Below are positions 36,527-44,376 of a DNA stretch of 50,028 nucleotides, piece after piece (the first letter of the stretch is position 1; every line of letters starts with the position of its first letter). The stretch covers positions 8,293 to 58,320 of the forward strand of contig NZ_KE557276.1 of NCBI RefSeq assembly GCF_000442255.1, read 5' to 3'. A model generated the notes under the pieces. It was not told the origin of the DNA, made no database searches, and saw only the letters and a program-made list of their open reading frames with translations. A program made the translations under genes and the position numbers. The DNA is from Salipiger mucosus DSM 16094 (GTDB lineage Bacteria; Pseudomonadota; Alphaproteobacteria; Rhodobacterales; Rhodobacteraceae).

Positions 36527-38401
36527 TCAGGAGGCGCGCTTGATCCCCATGACCCGCGCCCGGGCCCGCGGGTCGCTGTCGAAGAGCGCCGCGAGCTGCT
36601 CGGTGATTGCTCCGGCCAGCTGTTCGACGTCGGTGATCGTCACCGCGCGGTCGTAGTAGCGGGTGACATCGTGGCCGATGCCGATGGCCAGCAACTCGAC
36701 CTGCTTCTTGCGCTCGACCATGGCGATCACGTCGCGCAGGTGCTTCTCGAGGTAGTTGGCCGGGTTCACCGAGAGCGTCGAGTCGTCCACCGGCGCGCCG
36801 TCCGAGATCACCATCAGGATCTTGCGCGCCTCCGGCCGGCCCGCCATGCGGCGATGGGCCCATTCCAGCGCCTCGCCGTCGATGTTCTCCTTCAGCAGGC
36901 CTTCCTTCATCATCAGCCCGAGGTTGTCGCGCACCCGCCGCCAGGGCGAATCGGCGCGCTTGTAGATGATGTGCCGCAGGTCGTTCAGGCGCCCGGGCTG
37001 TTGCTCGCGCCCCGCGTTCAGCCAGGCCTCGCGCGCCATGCCGCCCTTCCAGGCGCGGGTGGTGAAGCCCAGGATCTCGACCTTCACGTTGCAGCGCTCG
37101 AGCGTGCGCGCCAGCACGTCGGCGCAGATCGCGGCGATCGAGATCGGCCGTCCGCGCATCGAGCCGGAGTTGTCCAGCAGCAGCGTCACGACGGTGTCGC
37201 GGAACTCCATGTCCTTCTCGACCTTGAAGCTCAGCGGCGTCGTCGGGTTGGCCACCACGCGCGCGAGACGCCCGGCGTCGAGGATGCCTTCCTCTCGGTC
37301 GAACTCCCAGCTGCGGTTCTGCTGGGCCTGAAGCCGGCGCTGCAGCTTGTTCGCCAGCCGCGAGACCGCGCCCTTGAGCGGGTCGAGCTGCTGGTCGAGA
37401 TAGGCGCGCAGGCGCTCCAGCTCGGCGGCTTCGGCCAGCTCCTCGGCGGGGATCTCCTCGTCGTGGCTGCTGTCGTAGACGCGGTAATCCGGGTCGGCCT
37501 CCGAGACCGGCGGGGCGGGCGGCTCCATCGGTGCCTCGCCCTCGGGCATCTCGGTCTCTTCGCCCATCTCCTGGTCGGCGAGCTCGTCCATCGAGACCTG
37601 CGCCTGCGTCTCGTCCTGGGTCTGCTCCTGGCTCTGCTCGGGCGAGGCTTCGACCTGGTCCTCGTCCTCGCCTTCGTCGCCGGTCGAGTCCGGCTCTTCC
37701 TCGTCGCTGCCCTCGGGCTCGGCCTCGTCCTGCTGGTCGTCGTCGAGCTGGTCGGGATCGTCGCCCAGCTGGTCGCCGTAGCCGAGGTCGGTAATCACCT
37801 GACGGGCGAATTTCGCAAAGGCCGACTGGTCGGCGAGGTTGGCCTCGAGCCCCTCCAGCGTGCCGCCGGCCTGGTCGTCGATGAAGCCGCGCCACAGGTC
37901 CAGCACGTGTGCCGCGTCGGGCGGCAGCTGGCGCCCGGTGGCGAGCTGGCGGATCATGTAGCCCGCGGCGACGGGCAGGGGGGCCTCGTTGGCCTGGGTG
38001 ATCTGGCCGTAGCCGCGCTTGGCCGCCTCGGCGCCGATCTTGGCGTCGATGTTGCCCGCGGTGCCCGGCATGTCGCGGGCGCCCATGGCCTCGCAGCGGG
38101 CGGTCTCCATCGCCTCGTAGAGCTCGCGCGCCATCTCGCCCGGCGGGACGTAGCGGGCGTGGGTGCTCGCGTCGTGGTAACGGCGGTGCAGCGCCAGCGC
38201 GTCGGCGGTGCCGCGCGCCAGCAGCACCTCGTCGTGCGACATCCGGCGCGAGACCTGCGGCAGGCGCATGATGTCGCCCGAAACGCCGGCCGGGTCGACC
38301 GAGTAGTTGACCGTGAGGTCCGAGTCGTCGGCCATGACTTTGGTGGCCTCGGCCAGCGCCTTCTTGAAGGGATCTGCGGGGTTGTCGTCGTTACGCGCCA
38401 T
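36527..38401 (-). CDS. cobT: Cobaltochelatase subunit CobT
   Basis: Subunit of the aerobic-pathway cobaltochelatase (CobN-CobS-CobT) that inserts cobalt into hydrogenobyrinate a,c-diamide; 624 residues. Start at ATG 38401 ([20 protein letters not shown]). The N-terminal domain (about 1-215) is followed by a very acidic, Gln/Glu/Asp-rich linker (about 220-300, for example [18 protein letters not shown]). The C-terminal VWA domain has the metal-site motif [16 protein letters not shown] (about 410-425) and [15 protein letters not shown]. CobT works with the AAA+ protein CobS, encoded two small genes upstream. The pairing shows that the organism makes or completes B12 as well as importing it. Confidence 0.95.
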   Translation of the reverse strand: MARNDDNPADPFKKALAEATKVMADDSDLTVNYSVDPAGVSGDIMRLPQVSRRMSHDEVLLARGTADALALHRRYHDASTHARYVPPGEMARELYEAMETARCEAMGARDMPGTAGNIDAKIGAEAAKRGYGQITQANEAPLPVAAGYMIRQLATGRQLPPDAAHVLDLWRGFIDDQAGGTLEGLEANLADQSAFAKFARQVITDLGYGDQLGDDPDQLDDDQQDEAEPEGSDEEEPDSTGDEGEDEDQVEASPEQSQEQTQDETQAQVSMDELADQEMGEETEMPEGEAPMEPPAPPVSEADPDYRVYDSSHDEEIPAEELAEAAELERLRAYLDQQLDPLKGAVSRLANKLQRRLQAQQNRSWEFDREEGILDAGRLARVVANPTTPLSFKVEKDMEFRDTVVTLLLDNSGSMRGRPISIAAICADVLARTLERCNVKVEILGFTTRAWKGGMAREAWLNAGREQQPGRLNDLRHIIYKRADSPWRRVRDNLGLMMKEGLLKENIDGEALEWAHRRMAGRPEARKILMVISDGAPVDDSTLSVNPANYLEKHLRDVIAMVERKKQVELLAIGIGHDVTRYYDRAVTITDVEQLAGAITEQLAALFDSDPRARARVMGIKRAS

Positions 38402-38482
38402 GGCACAGGTTTCGCGCCGCACGGCCCGATTGGCAAGGGGCAATCCGGTGTCTGGCCCCCCTTCGTACGAGGGGATTTCGCC

Positions 38483-38899
38483 TCAGCGGGTCAACAGGCC
38501 GTGGCAGGCGCGCAGGTGGCGCATCGCCGTGGCCCGTGCCATCCGGGCGCGGCGGGGATCCTCGTCGTAGCTGGCGGTGTTCAGAAGCCGTGCCTGCGCC
38601 CGGGCGGCCCGGCTGCGCGCCAGCAGAAAGCGCCGGGCCAGTGCGCCGTCGTCATCGGCCCTGGCGATGAGGTCGCTGCGCGTCGCGTCGAGCAGGGCGC
38701 GCATCCAGTCGCGCCGCATCTCGGCCGCGTCGTGGCGGGGATCCCGGCGCATCCGGTCATGCTGGGCCATGGCCGCGAACCGCCCGGTGCAGACGGCGTA
38801 TTCCGTCGCGATCCCGGCCCGATCATCGCGCGCCGCGCTGCCGGACCGGGGAAACGCGGCAAGGCAGAGAAGCAGGGCGAGGGGCAGGAGGTATCGCAT
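38483..38899 (-). CDS. Small secreted two-cysteine protein
   Basis: A 138-residue protein of unknown function. Residues 1-22 form a signal peptide (MRYLLPLALLLCLAAFPRSG, then SAA). The mature part is helical and rich in Ala, Arg and Asp, with one Cys near each end: YAVCTGRFAAMAQHDRMR (about residue 37) and HLRACHGLLTR (about 132), which could form one disulfide in the periplasm. The next gene on this strand, at 38981, has the same plan. The two sit between cobT and cobS on the same strand. No domain is recognised. Confidence 0.7.
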   Translation of the reverse strand: MRYLLPLALLLCLAAFPRSGSAARDDRAGIATEYAVCTGRFAAMAQHDRMRRDPRHDAAEMRRDWMRALLDATRSDLIARADDDGALARRFLLARSRAARAQARLLNTASYDEDPRRARMARATAMRHLRACHGLLTR

Positions 38900-38980
38900 G
38901 GCGCCATGCTGCGCGCGGCAGGGTTACCAGTCGGTAACGCGACCGCGCGGAATGACGCGCATTCTAACGAAAGGGCGGTG

Positions 38981-39337
38981 TCAGGGATGGCCCGGTGCGG
39001 GCAGCAGGCCCTCGCAGCGCCCCGACTTGCGCTCCACGATGTCGCGGCTCTGCGCGTCGCTGCCCATGGCGCGGCGGTGCAGCAGGCGGTAGTCGGCGGT
39101 GCGCTTCGCCTCGATGCCTGCGATGTCCTGCGCCGACATCCCGGCCGCGCCAGCGATGTCGCGAAACTCCTGCGCAAGCGCGCGGGTCGTGTCCGGCGAG
39201 ATGTCCAGCTGCGGGTTGCGCTCGAAAACCTGCGCCGCACCGGCCCAGAAGGCGGCGCAATCGGCGACATCCTCGGCCTGATCCGAAGATGCAGGGGCGG
39301 CGGACATCAGGACGAATACCGCCGCCGCGATGCGCAT
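38981..39337 (-). CDS. Small secreted two-cysteine protein, paralogue-like
   Basis: A 118-residue protein of unknown function, starting at ATG 39337 immediately after the cobS stop. The signal peptide is short (MRIAAAVFVLMSAAPASS). The mature chain has VADCAAFWAGAAQVFERNP at the start and SGRCEGLLPAP at the end, the same Cys spacing logic as the neighbouring gene (C-x3-F/W... and C-x-GLL). Between them it is helical. The similarity suggests an old duplication. It may be translated with cobS. Function unknown. Confidence 0.68.
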   Translation of the reverse strand: MRIAAAVFVLMSAAPASSDQAEDVADCAAFWAGAAQVFERNPQLDISPDTTRALAQEFRDIAGAAGMSAQDIAGIEAKRTADYRLLHRRAMGSDAQSRDIVERKSGRCEGLLPAPGHP

Positions 39338-39338
39338 C

Positions 39339-40325
39339 TTACGACAGCGTGATGTTGGCCGCGCTCTCGGGAAGTTCCTCGTCGAAGCAGCGCTGGTAGA
39401 ACTCGGCCACGGTCTGACGCTCGAGCTCGTCGCACTTGTTGAGGAAGCTCACGCGGAAGGCGTAGCCGATGTTGCGGAAGATCTCGGTGTTGGTCGCCCA
39501 GGCGATCACCGTGCGCGGCGACATCACCGTCGACAGCTCGCCGTTCATGAAGGCGCGGCGGGTGAAATCGGCCACCGTCACCATCTGGCGGACGGTCTTG
39601 CGGCCCTTCTCGGTGTTGTAGTGCGGCGCCTTGGACAGGACGATGCTCGTCTCGGCGTCGATGCTGAGGTAGTTCAGCGTCGCCACCAGCGACCAGCGGT
39701 CCATCTGGCCCTGGTTGATCTGCTGGGTGCCGTGGTAGAGGCCCGTCGTGTCGCCGAGGCCAACCGTGTTGGCCGTGGCGAAGATGCGGAAGTGCTTGTG
39801 CGGGGTGATGACCTCGTTCTGGTCCAGAAGGGTCAGCTTGCCGTCCGTCTCAAGCACCCGCTGGATCACGAACATCACGTCCGCGCGGCCGGCGTCGTAT
39901 TCGTCGAAGACGATGGCGGTCGGGTTGCGCAGGGCCCAGGGCAGGATGCCTTCCTGGAACTGCGTGACCTGCTTGCCGTCCACCAGCTTGATCGCGTCCT
40001 TGCCGATCAGGTCGATCCGGCTGATGTGGCTGTCGAGGTTCACGCGAACGCAGGGCCAATTGAGCCGCGCCGCCACCTGTTCGATGTGCGTCGATTTGCC
40101 GGTGCCGTGGTAACCCTGAATCATCACGCGACGGTTGTTGCGGAAGCCCGCGAGGATCGCCAGCGTCGTGTCGGGGTCGAACTTGTAGGTCGAATCCAGG
40201 TCCGGCACCCGGTCGGTGCGGTCCGGGAAGCCATGGACGATCATGTCCGTGTCGATGCCGAACACCTCGCGAACCTCGATTTCCTCGGTCGGTTTCGCGT
40301 TAGGGTCGATCATGCCGTCCGCCAT
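39339..40325 (-). CDS. cobS: Cobaltochelatase subunit CobS
   Basis: AAA+ ATPase of 328 residues that powers cobalt insertion with CobT and CobN. Start at ATG 40325 ([20 protein letters not shown]); the frame is open upstream but outside homology. Walker [21 protein letters not shown] (about 66-85). Walker [21 protein letters not shown]. Sensor/arginine regions follow in [20 protein letters not shown] and [17 protein letters not shown]. It is the first gene of the minus-strand group that ends with cobT. The divergent sigma factor gene shares the 177-base upstream region, which carries GCACG-TT-CGTGC (40360-40371). Confidence 0.95.
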   Translation of the reverse strand: MADGMIDPNAKPTEEIEVREVFGIDTDMIVHGFPDRTDRVPDLDSTYKFDPDTTLAILAGFRNNRRVMIQGYHGTGKSTHIEQVAARLNWPCVRVNLDSHISRIDLIGKDAIKLVDGKQVTQFQEGILPWALRNPTAIVFDEYDAGRADVMFVIQRVLETDGKLTLLDQNEVITPHKHFRIFATANTVGLGDTTGLYHGTQQINQGQMDRWSLVATLNYLSIDAETSIVLSKAPHYNTEKGRKTVRQMVTVADFTRRAFMNGELSTVMSPRTVIAWATNTEIFRNIGYAFRVSFLNKCDELERQTVAEFYQRCFDEELPESAANITLS

Positions 40326-40502
40326 CTTGCAGCCTCTGTCCGCTCTCGTGAAAGGTTGAGCACGTTCGTGCACCATATCCCCGGCAAGGGCAAGGGGACC
40401 CCGCTGCAACAGCCCAAAGGGCGTTCCGCGATTGGGTTTGCCGGGGGCCACCTGCCGCTATAGGTTGCCACCAGTGGTTCAATTTCCAGGCAGCGCTCAC
40501 CA

Positions 40503-41060
40503 GTGACTTCCCCCCAGGCCGAGATCGAAGACCTGATCGCGCGCATTGCCATGGGCGACCGCGCGGCCTTTCGACTCCTCTATGAGCGCACGTCCGCGAA
40601 ACTCTTCGGTGTCTGCCTGCGTGTCTTGGATGACAGGGCGCTGGCCGAAGAAGCGTTGCAGGACGTGTTCATGAAGATCTGGCACCGCGCCGGACAATAT
40701 CGGGTCAACGGTTTCTCGCCGATGACCTGGCTGATCACGTTGGCGCGCAACGCCGCCGTTGACCGCCGGCGCCGTCGCGACGCGGGCGGCCGCGCGGCCG
40801 GCGCTCCGATCGACGCCGCCGACCTGGTGGCCGACCCGGCGCCTGGCCCCGCGCAGCAGGTGCAGGCGCGCTCCGAGGCGCAGGCCCTGGCCGACTGCAT
40901 GGCCGAGCTGCCGGGCGACCGTGCAGAGATGGTGCGCCGCGCCTATCTCGAGGGCGTCACATATGCCGAGCTTGCCTCCTCGACGGGGACCAAGCTCAAT
41001 ACCGTCCGCACCTGGCTGCGCCGCAGCCTGTTGCAACTGAGGGAGTGCCTGAGCCGATGA
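40503..41060 (+). CDS. ECF sigma factor (SigK-like)
   Basis: RNA polymerase sigma factor of 185 residues from GTG 40503. Sigma region 2 spans about 10-80: ARIAMGDRAAFRLLYERTSA, LAEEALQDVFMKIWHRAGQY and MTWLITLARNAAVDRRRRRD. Region 4 spans about 120-180: ADCMAELPGDRAEMVRRAYL and TYAELASSTGTKLNTVRTWL. Its stop overlaps the ATG of an anti-sigma gene (ATGA). The pair resembles SigK-RskA of actinobacteria and their proteobacterial counterparts. A possible housekeeping promoter (TTTGCC, 16 bases, TATAGG at 40437-40464) lies upstream. The target genes probably include the fasciclin gene downstream. Confidence 0.92.
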   Translation: MTSPQAEIEDLIARIAMGDRAAFRLLYERTSAKLFGVCLRVLDDRALAEEALQDVFMKIWHRAGQYRVNGFSPMTWLITLARNAAVDRRRRRDAGGRAAGAPIDAADLVADPAPGPAQQVQARSEAQALADCMAELPGDRAEMVRRAYLEGVTYAELASSTGTKLNTVRTWLRRSLLQLRECLSR

Positions 41061-41746
41061 GCGGGCCCGACGACAGCGATCTTCCCGGCGGCTGGGATGC
41101 CGCGGCGGCGGAGTACGTCCTGGGCCTGCTGCCCGAGGACGAGGTGCGCGTCTTCGAGGCCCGGCTCGCGCAGGACCGCGAGCTGCGGCAGGACGTGCAG
41201 GCCTGGGAAGAGTATTTCGCGACGCTGACCGACCCGGTCCCCGAGGTGGCGCCGCCGCCGCAGGTGCTGCGCCGGGTCGAGGCGGCGCTCTTCGGTCGCG
41301 CTCGCAAACCGCTCTGGCAGCAGGTGATGCCCTACCTGCTGGGCGCGGTCGCGGCGGCGGCCATCGCCTGGGCGGCCGTCTTCTCGGGGCTGCTGTCGCT
41401 CGACACCGAACCCCATCTCTACGCCGAACTGCAATCCGGCGAGCGGGGCCTCGAGCTGCTGGCGCACTGGGCGCCGGACAGCGAGACCTTCATGGTGCGC
41501 CGAGACGCGGGCGATCTGCCGGCCGAGCGGTCGCTCGAGATCTGGCTCATTCCGGGGCCCGAGGCTGCGCCGATCTCGCTTGGCCTGATCGTCGAGGACC
41601 AGCTCACCTCGATCCCCGTGCCGGACGAGATCGCCGCCCTGATGCCGGGCGCCACGGTCGCGATCTCCGAAGAGCCGTCGGGCGGCTCGCCCACGGGCGC
41701 GCCCACCGGTCCGATCCTCGATACCGGGCAGCTCGCGGAGCGCTGA
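41057..41746 (+). CDS. Anti-sigma factor (RskA-like, zinc-finger-less)
   Basis: Membrane-anchored anti-sigma factor of 229 residues. The cytoplasmic N-terminal domain (about 10-90) has AAAEYVLGLLPEDEVRVFEA and LRQDVQAWEEYFATLTDPVP, the usual RskA pattern. One membrane helix follows (about 95-115, MPYLLGAVAAAAIAWAAVFS). The periplasmic C-terminal domain contains LELLAHWAPDSETFMVRRDA, LEIWLIPGPEAAPISLG and TVAISEEPSGGSPTGAPTGP, matching anti-sigma-K factor domains. It would hold the sigma factor inactive until an envelope or redox signal is received. Its start overlaps the sigma gene. Confidence 0.9.
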   Translation: MSGPDDSDLPGGWDAAAAEYVLGLLPEDEVRVFEARLAQDRELRQDVQAWEEYFATLTDPVPEVAPPPQVLRRVEAALFGRARKPLWQQVMPYLLGAVAAAAIAWAAVFSGLLSLDTEPHLYAELQSGERGLELLAHWAPDSETFMVRRDAGDLPAERSLEIWLIPGPEAAPISLGLIVEDQLTSIPVPDEIAALMPGATVAISEEPSGGSPTGAPTGPILDTGQLAER

Positions 41747-42151
41747 AGCGTCACGTTGGACTGCTGGCGCTGCCACGGGATGGAGCAGCCCGGGGGCCGT
41801 CGCCTTGCGGTTCGCGAGCGCGAGCAGGACCGGGGGCGGCAGAGAAATGTCGGCCGGGTTCCAGAGCGTCTGGTTCGCGCTGAGCACGTCCTTCTCCGAA
41901 TTGCACTTGGAGCGTCCTCGACGGAGGCGGGTGTCTGCGTGATCAACACCAGCCTGGTTCGCCGCTGCGATAAGGAAGTCATTGCACTTGATGCATCCCC
42001 TCGGATTGAGGCGGATCTGAAAAGCCGGCGGATCACGTGTCCGTGATGCATGGTGAGAATTTTGTGAGAAAAAATCTGAAACTCCGTGCTGTCTCCCTCC
42101 GTGGCTACGCATGACCTCGCCGCAACGGCGGGGAAGAGGAGGATGGACCAG
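41747..42151. promoter_or_regulatory. Region upstream of the fasciclin gene with ECF promoter candidate
   Basis: About 400 bases without a gene. It holds ATTGCACTTG twice (41900-41909 and 41991-42000), the inverted repeat ATCACG-TGTC-CGTGAT (42032-42047) and, nearer the gene, TGAAAC (42077-42082) and CGTGGC (42100-42105) separated by 17 bases. The last pair resembles the -35 and -10 of ECF sigma promoters. Recognition by the sigma factor encoded upstream is inferred. Confidence 0.35.
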
Positions 42152-42709
42152 ATGACACGCTTCACGCTCATGACCATTGCCGCCACGGCCGTGGCCGCGC
42201 TCGCAACCCCGGCGCTGGCGCAGGACAACCCCATGGTCGGCGGTGCCGCCATGTACCCGGATCGCACCATCGTCGAGAATGCCGTCAACTCGGCCGATCA
42301 CGAGACGCTGGTGGCCGCGGTCAAGCAGGCCGACCTTGTCGAGACCCTGAGCGGCGAAGGGCCCTTCACCGTCTTTGCGCCCACCGACGCGGCCTTCGAC
42401 CGGATCTCGGACGACAGCTTGTCGCAGCTCATGATGGACCAGCACAAGGGCCAGCTGGCGCAGATCCTGACCTGCCACGTGGTCGCCACCAGCGCCATGT
42501 CCGATGCCATCGCGGGCATGATCGCCGATGACGGCGGCATGCACCCGGTGCCCACCGTGGGCGGGTGCACCCTGCAGGCGAAGATGTCGGGCGGCACGAT
42601 CACGCTCACCGACGAGCGCGGGCGCAGTGCCGACGTCACTATCGCGGACGTGCGCCAGTCGAACGGCGTGATCCACGTGATCGACCGGGTCCTCTTGCCC
42701 GCCATGTAA
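42152..42709 (+). CDS. Secreted fasciclin-domain protein
   Basis: An exported protein of 185 residues with a single FAS1 domain. Start at ATG 42152, nine bases after GAAGAGGAGG; ATG 42143 abuts the ribosome site and is less likely. Signal peptide: MTRFTLMTIAATAVAALATP, cleaved after ALA. FAS1 H1 motif: GPFTVFAPTDAAFDRI (about 72-87). H2 region: ADVRQSNGVIHVIDRVLLPA at the C-terminus. Single-FAS1 proteins mediate adhesion or act as envelope stress products. In Mycobacterium the secreted FAS1 proteins MPT70 and MPT83 belong to the SigK-RskA regulon. The same gene neighbourhood here makes control by the upstream sigma factor likely. Confidence 0.92.
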   Translation: MTRFTLMTIAATAVAALATPALAQDNPMVGGAAMYPDRTIVENAVNSADHETLVAAVKQADLVETLSGEGPFTVFAPTDAAFDRISDDSLSQLMMDQHKGQLAQILTCHVVATSAMSDAIAGMIADDGGMHPVPTVGGCTLQAKMSGGTITLTDERGRSADVTIADVRQSNGVIHVIDRVLLPAM

Positions 42710-42724
42710 TCACCGGATGCCCGG

Positions 42725-42746
42725 CCGGGACCGTCCCATGTCCCGG
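42725..42746 (+). other. Hairpin after the fasciclin gene
   Basis: CCGGGAC (42725-42731) and GTCCCGG (42740-42746) can form a seven-pair stem with loop CGTCCCAT. There is no T-run. It may protect the 3' end of the fasciclin transcript from exonucleases. Confidence 0.35.
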
Positions 42747-42819
42747 TCCGGGTACCTGCGCCGATGCCGCGGGGGCCGCGTATCCCCATCGTTTCAAGGC
42801 TCTCGCGCAATCGTGCGCA

Positions 42820-42860
42820 GCCCCCGGCTTGTCCACAACGGGCCGGGGGCACATTTTTTC
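42820..42860 (+). terminator. Intrinsic terminator between fasciclin and msrB
   Basis: A perfect nine-pair stem, GCCCCCGGC (42820-42828) and GCCGGGGGC (42842-42850), is followed by ACATTTTTTC. The 13-base loop contains TTGTCCACA, which is one mismatch from a DnaA box. It lies about 20 bases before the msrB start, so msrB expression depends on readthrough or on a promoter inside this small gap. Confidence 0.8.
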
Positions 42861-42881
42861 CTCAGCCGAGGAGGACCGATC

Positions 42882-43367
42882 ATGACACGACGAGGATTTC
42901 TTGCCGTCACCGCCGCGATGCTTGGGGGCGGGGCGCTTGCCACCCGCAGCGGCGGCGCGGATGCCGCCGAAAACTTCGAGGTGACGCGCAGCGAAGAGGA
43001 GTGGCGCGCGATGCTCACCGACCTCGAGTACAAGGTGATGCGCGAAGAGGGCACCGAACGCGCCTTCACTTCGCCGCTCAACGACGAGAAGCGCGAGGGC
43101 ACCTTCCTGTGCAAGGGCTGCGACCAGGAGCTCTATGCCTCGGACACCAAGTTCGACAGCGGAACCGGCTGGCCATCGTTCTACGAGCCGCTCCCGGACG
43201 CGGTCGAGACCAAGCCCGACCGGTCGCTCTTCATGGTGCGGACCGAGGTGCACTGCGACCGCTGCGGCTCGCACCTGGGGCACATCTTCGACGACGGACC
43301 GCCACCGACCGGCAAGCGGCATTGCATCAACGGGGTGTCGCTGACCTTCCGGCCGGCTTCGGCCTGA
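42882..43367 (+). CDS. msrB: Tat-exported peptide-methionine (R)-S-oxide reductase MsrB
   Basis: Repair enzyme of 161 residues that reduces methionine-R-sulfoxide in proteins. Start at ATG 42882 behind GAGGAGGAC. The N-terminus MTRRGFLAVTAAMLGGGALA is a twin-arginine signal, so the enzyme acts outside the cytoplasm. Zinc ligands are in FLCKGCDQELY and VHCDRCGSHLGHIFDDGP. The active-site Cys is in GKRHCINGVSLTF, and TGWPSFYEP is typical. It follows the sigma/anti-sigma/fasciclin genes, which suggests a link to oxidative envelope stress; a terminator upstream makes its expression partly separate. How it is re-reduced in the periplasm is not evident here. Confidence 0.94.
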   Translation: MTRRGFLAVTAAMLGGGALATRSGGADAAENFEVTRSEEEWRAMLTDLEYKVMREEGTERAFTSPLNDEKREGTFLCKGCDQELYASDTKFDSGTGWPSFYEPLPDAVETKPDRSLFMVRTEVHCDRCGSHLGHIFDDGPPPTGKRHCINGVSLTFRPASA

Positions 43368-43392
43368 GGGGCGACAGACGAGACTGCGGAAT

Positions 43393-43423
43393 GGGCGGTG
43401 CCGGAGACGGGCCGCCCGTTTTT
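43393..43423 (+). terminator. Intrinsic terminator after msrB
   Basis: GGGCGG (43393-43398) and CCGCCC (43412-43417) pair around a 13-base loop and are followed by GTTTTT (43418-43423). It lies 26 bases downstream of the msrB stop. Confidence 0.7.
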
Positions 43424-43473
43424 GGTGACGATGTCCAGAAGGGGTACGCCCGGCATTATCCCTGCCGCCGAAC

Positions 43474-43577
43474 GAGAAAAGGCCTGCGCGTCCAGGGGAT
43501 CGACGCACAGGCCCTTGGTCCGTGAGTGCCTGACACAGGGAAGCGCAGTAGCACGCCAGCGTCTAATTCCGCCGACA
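43474..43577 (-). ncRNA. Candidate orphan small RNA
   Basis: A minus-strand unit of roughly 100 nucleotides lies between the msrB terminator and the J-domain gene. It has a good promoter upstream and ends in a strong terminator (both listed). It shows no convincing reading frame. The body begins near AATTGAGTGTCGGCGG and is unrelated to anything I recognise. An alternative is that the hairpin terminates the J-domain transcript about 160 bases beyond its stop, but that would leave the promoter unexplained. Confidence 0.5.
43477..43513 (-). terminator. Intrinsic terminator, minus strand
   Basis: On the minus strand GGCCTG-T-GCGTC pairs with GACGC-G-CAGGCC (43513-43502 with 43492-43481), with one mismatch and a nine-base loop, followed by TTTTCTCG. 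The T-run lies only on this strand, so it ends minus-strand transcripts. Confidence 0.7.
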
Positions 43578-43583
43578 CTCAAT

Positions 43584-43613
43584 TGTTAGCACAACCTATA
43601 CGGTTTCGTCCAA
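43584..43613 (-). promoter_or_regulatory. Predicted promoter of the candidate sRNA
   Basis: On the minus strand TTGGAC (43613-43608) is followed after 17 bases by GCTAAC (43590-43585), or after 18 by CTAACA. The segment is AT-rich compared with its surroundings. A start near 43577 is expected. Confidence 0.5.
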
Positions 43614-43675
43614 GCTAATTTTCGCGCCCGCGCAGAAAGCCGCGCAGAGGCGGGTCAGACCGGCGGATCGCCGCC

Positions 43676-44302
43676 TCACTTGAAGTTGCGGCTGTCCTTG
43701 ATCTGGTCCCAGGCCCAGACGACCTCCTGCAGCCGCTCTTCCTGGCTGCGGTCGCCGCCATTCATGTCCGGGTGCAGCACCTTGATGAGCGCCTTGTAGG
43801 CCTTGCGGACCTCGGCCTTGGTCTCGGCCTTCTCGACCTCGAGGATCTCGACCGCGCGCTTCTCGGTCGGGGGCAGGCGCCGGCCGCCGCCCTGGCCGTT
43901 ACGTCCCGGGTTGCGGGTGGCGTTCTCGCCCAGGACCTGGTGCGCGTCCTCGATCCCAAGCCGCGCCCAGGCGCGCTGCTCGGGGTCGCGGAAGTCCTTG
44001 GTGCGGCGCTCCCAGACCTTGTCCGAGGTGGCCTGCGCGTTCATCTCCGCCTCGGTCTTGCCGTCGAAGAAACTCCACTTGGCGTTGTATTCGCGGACGT
44101 GGTCCTTGCAGAACCAGTAGAAGTCATCCAGCACGTCAGGCGCCTTCGGGGCGCGGAACTTGCCCGGCCGGTCGCAGCCCTCGTGGTCGCAGATGCGCGT
44201 GGAGGTTTCCTGTTCGCCCGACATGCCGCGGCGGCCGCGCGGATTCTTCTTCTTGGCCGACTTGATCGACATGTCGAATCCGAAGGGATCTGTTCTGCTC
44301 AT
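43676..44302 (-). CDS. J-domain protein with N-terminal zinc-binding-like motif
   Basis: A DnaJ-type cochaperone of 208 residues. Start at ATG 44302 (MSRTDPFGFDMSIKSAKKKN). An N-terminal segment has CDHEGCDRPGKFRAPKAP and WFCKDHVREYN, a C-x4-C...C-x2-H set that could bind zinc. The C-terminal J domain (about 145-205) has AVEILEVEKAETKAEVRKAY and ALIKVLHPDMNGGD with the invariant HPD, which stimulates Hsp70 ATPase. The J domain at the C-terminus and the finger at the N-terminus differ from DnaJ itself. It is divergent from bolA. Partner and clients are unknown. Confidence 0.88.
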   Translation of the reverse strand: MSRTDPFGFDMSIKSAKKKNPRGRRGMSGEQETSTRICDHEGCDRPGKFRAPKAPDVLDDFYWFCKDHVREYNAKWSFFDGKTEAEMNAQATSDKVWERRTKDFRDPEQRAWARLGIEDAHQVLGENATRNPGRNGQGGGRRLPPTEKRAVEILEVEKAETKAEVRKAYKALIKVLHPDMNGGDRSQEERLQEVVWAWDQIKDSRNFK

Positions 44303-44376
44303 AGTCTCACCTTTTCGACTCGGACGCGGAAGTCTAGACCATCGGCATCCAGTTGAAACAGGCCCGGAGGCAAAAA

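Noticed and set aside
34461-37895. A 1144-codon minus-strand open frame
   Set aside because: It is a GC shadow over the aminopeptidase P and cobT genes on the same strand in another frame; its translation is low-complexity Arg/Gly/Ala.
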